NCBI RefSeq assembly: GCF_947179515.1
Contig: NC_067483.1
Location: 88,759,835-88,823,834 of the forward strand
DNA length: 64,000 bases
Source of the DNA: Apodemus sylvaticus
Taxonomy: Eukaryota; Chordata; Mammalia; Rodentia; Muridae
Direction: 5' to 3'
Shown: in pieces, positions 63,931 through 64,000 of the stretch
Layout of the letters: every line of letters begins with the position of its first letter
How positions within the stretch are numbered: the stretch's first letter is position 1
Translations under genes and position numbers: made by a program
The notes under the pieces: model-generated
Database searches by the model: none
What the model saw: the letters and a program-made list of their open reading frames with translations, nothing else
Told to the model about the DNA's origin: nothing

Positions 63931-64000
63931 TGTTAAAAGGCAAAACACAGCAAAACACAGCAAAGCAAAACCCCCGAAGTCCACTTTCCATTCTTTTCAG

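Overview
This is a stretch of a murine rodent genome, most likely Mus. It is packed with 7SL-derived B1 and tRNA-derived B2, B3, B4 and ID SINEs of the mouse type, has vertebrate GT-AG introns, and has a CpG island only at one promoter. The single gene I can support is Wdr26, on the minus strand. It encodes a LisH/CTLH/WD40 protein that acts as a subunit of the CTLH (GID-type) E3 ubiquitin ligase. The ATG is at 31741. Twelve coding exons could be placed to the base with consistent phases (31741 down to 700). The last WD40 blades, the stop codon and the 3' UTR lie off the left edge. The CpG-island promoter and leader cover about 31140-32680.

Layout: 1-699 is intron 12. 700-31741 holds exons 12 to 1 with SINE-rich introns. 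Intron 7 carries a 37-bp minisatellite. Intron 3 has two alternative donors that include or skip 16 residues. 31742 to about 32330 is a GC-rich leader without any ATG, followed by the upstream half of the CpG island.

From about 32680 to 64000 I see no convincing gene. This upstream flank is a mosaic of SINEs, old MIR and L1 remnants, two LTR-like elements (58.85-59.26 kb and 59.78-60.08 kb), a dispersed inverted repeat (60.45/61.63 kb), large microsatellites, and unique stretches. One of these (50.1-52.5 kb) contains TGACTCA, ETS and E-box sites that could mark an enhancer. Open frames in this half are short, repeat-derived or unrecognised.

I found no new multi-gene system. The items most worth a second look are the tandem donors of Wdr26 exon 3, the open AUG-free leader in frame with Wdr26, a Trp-to-Cys difference in a WD40 blade, the minisatellite with a 111-bp higher-order period, a MIR split by three later SINEs, and the inverted repeat near 60-61.6 kb. 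Family names for repeats rest on recognition by eye, without any database search.
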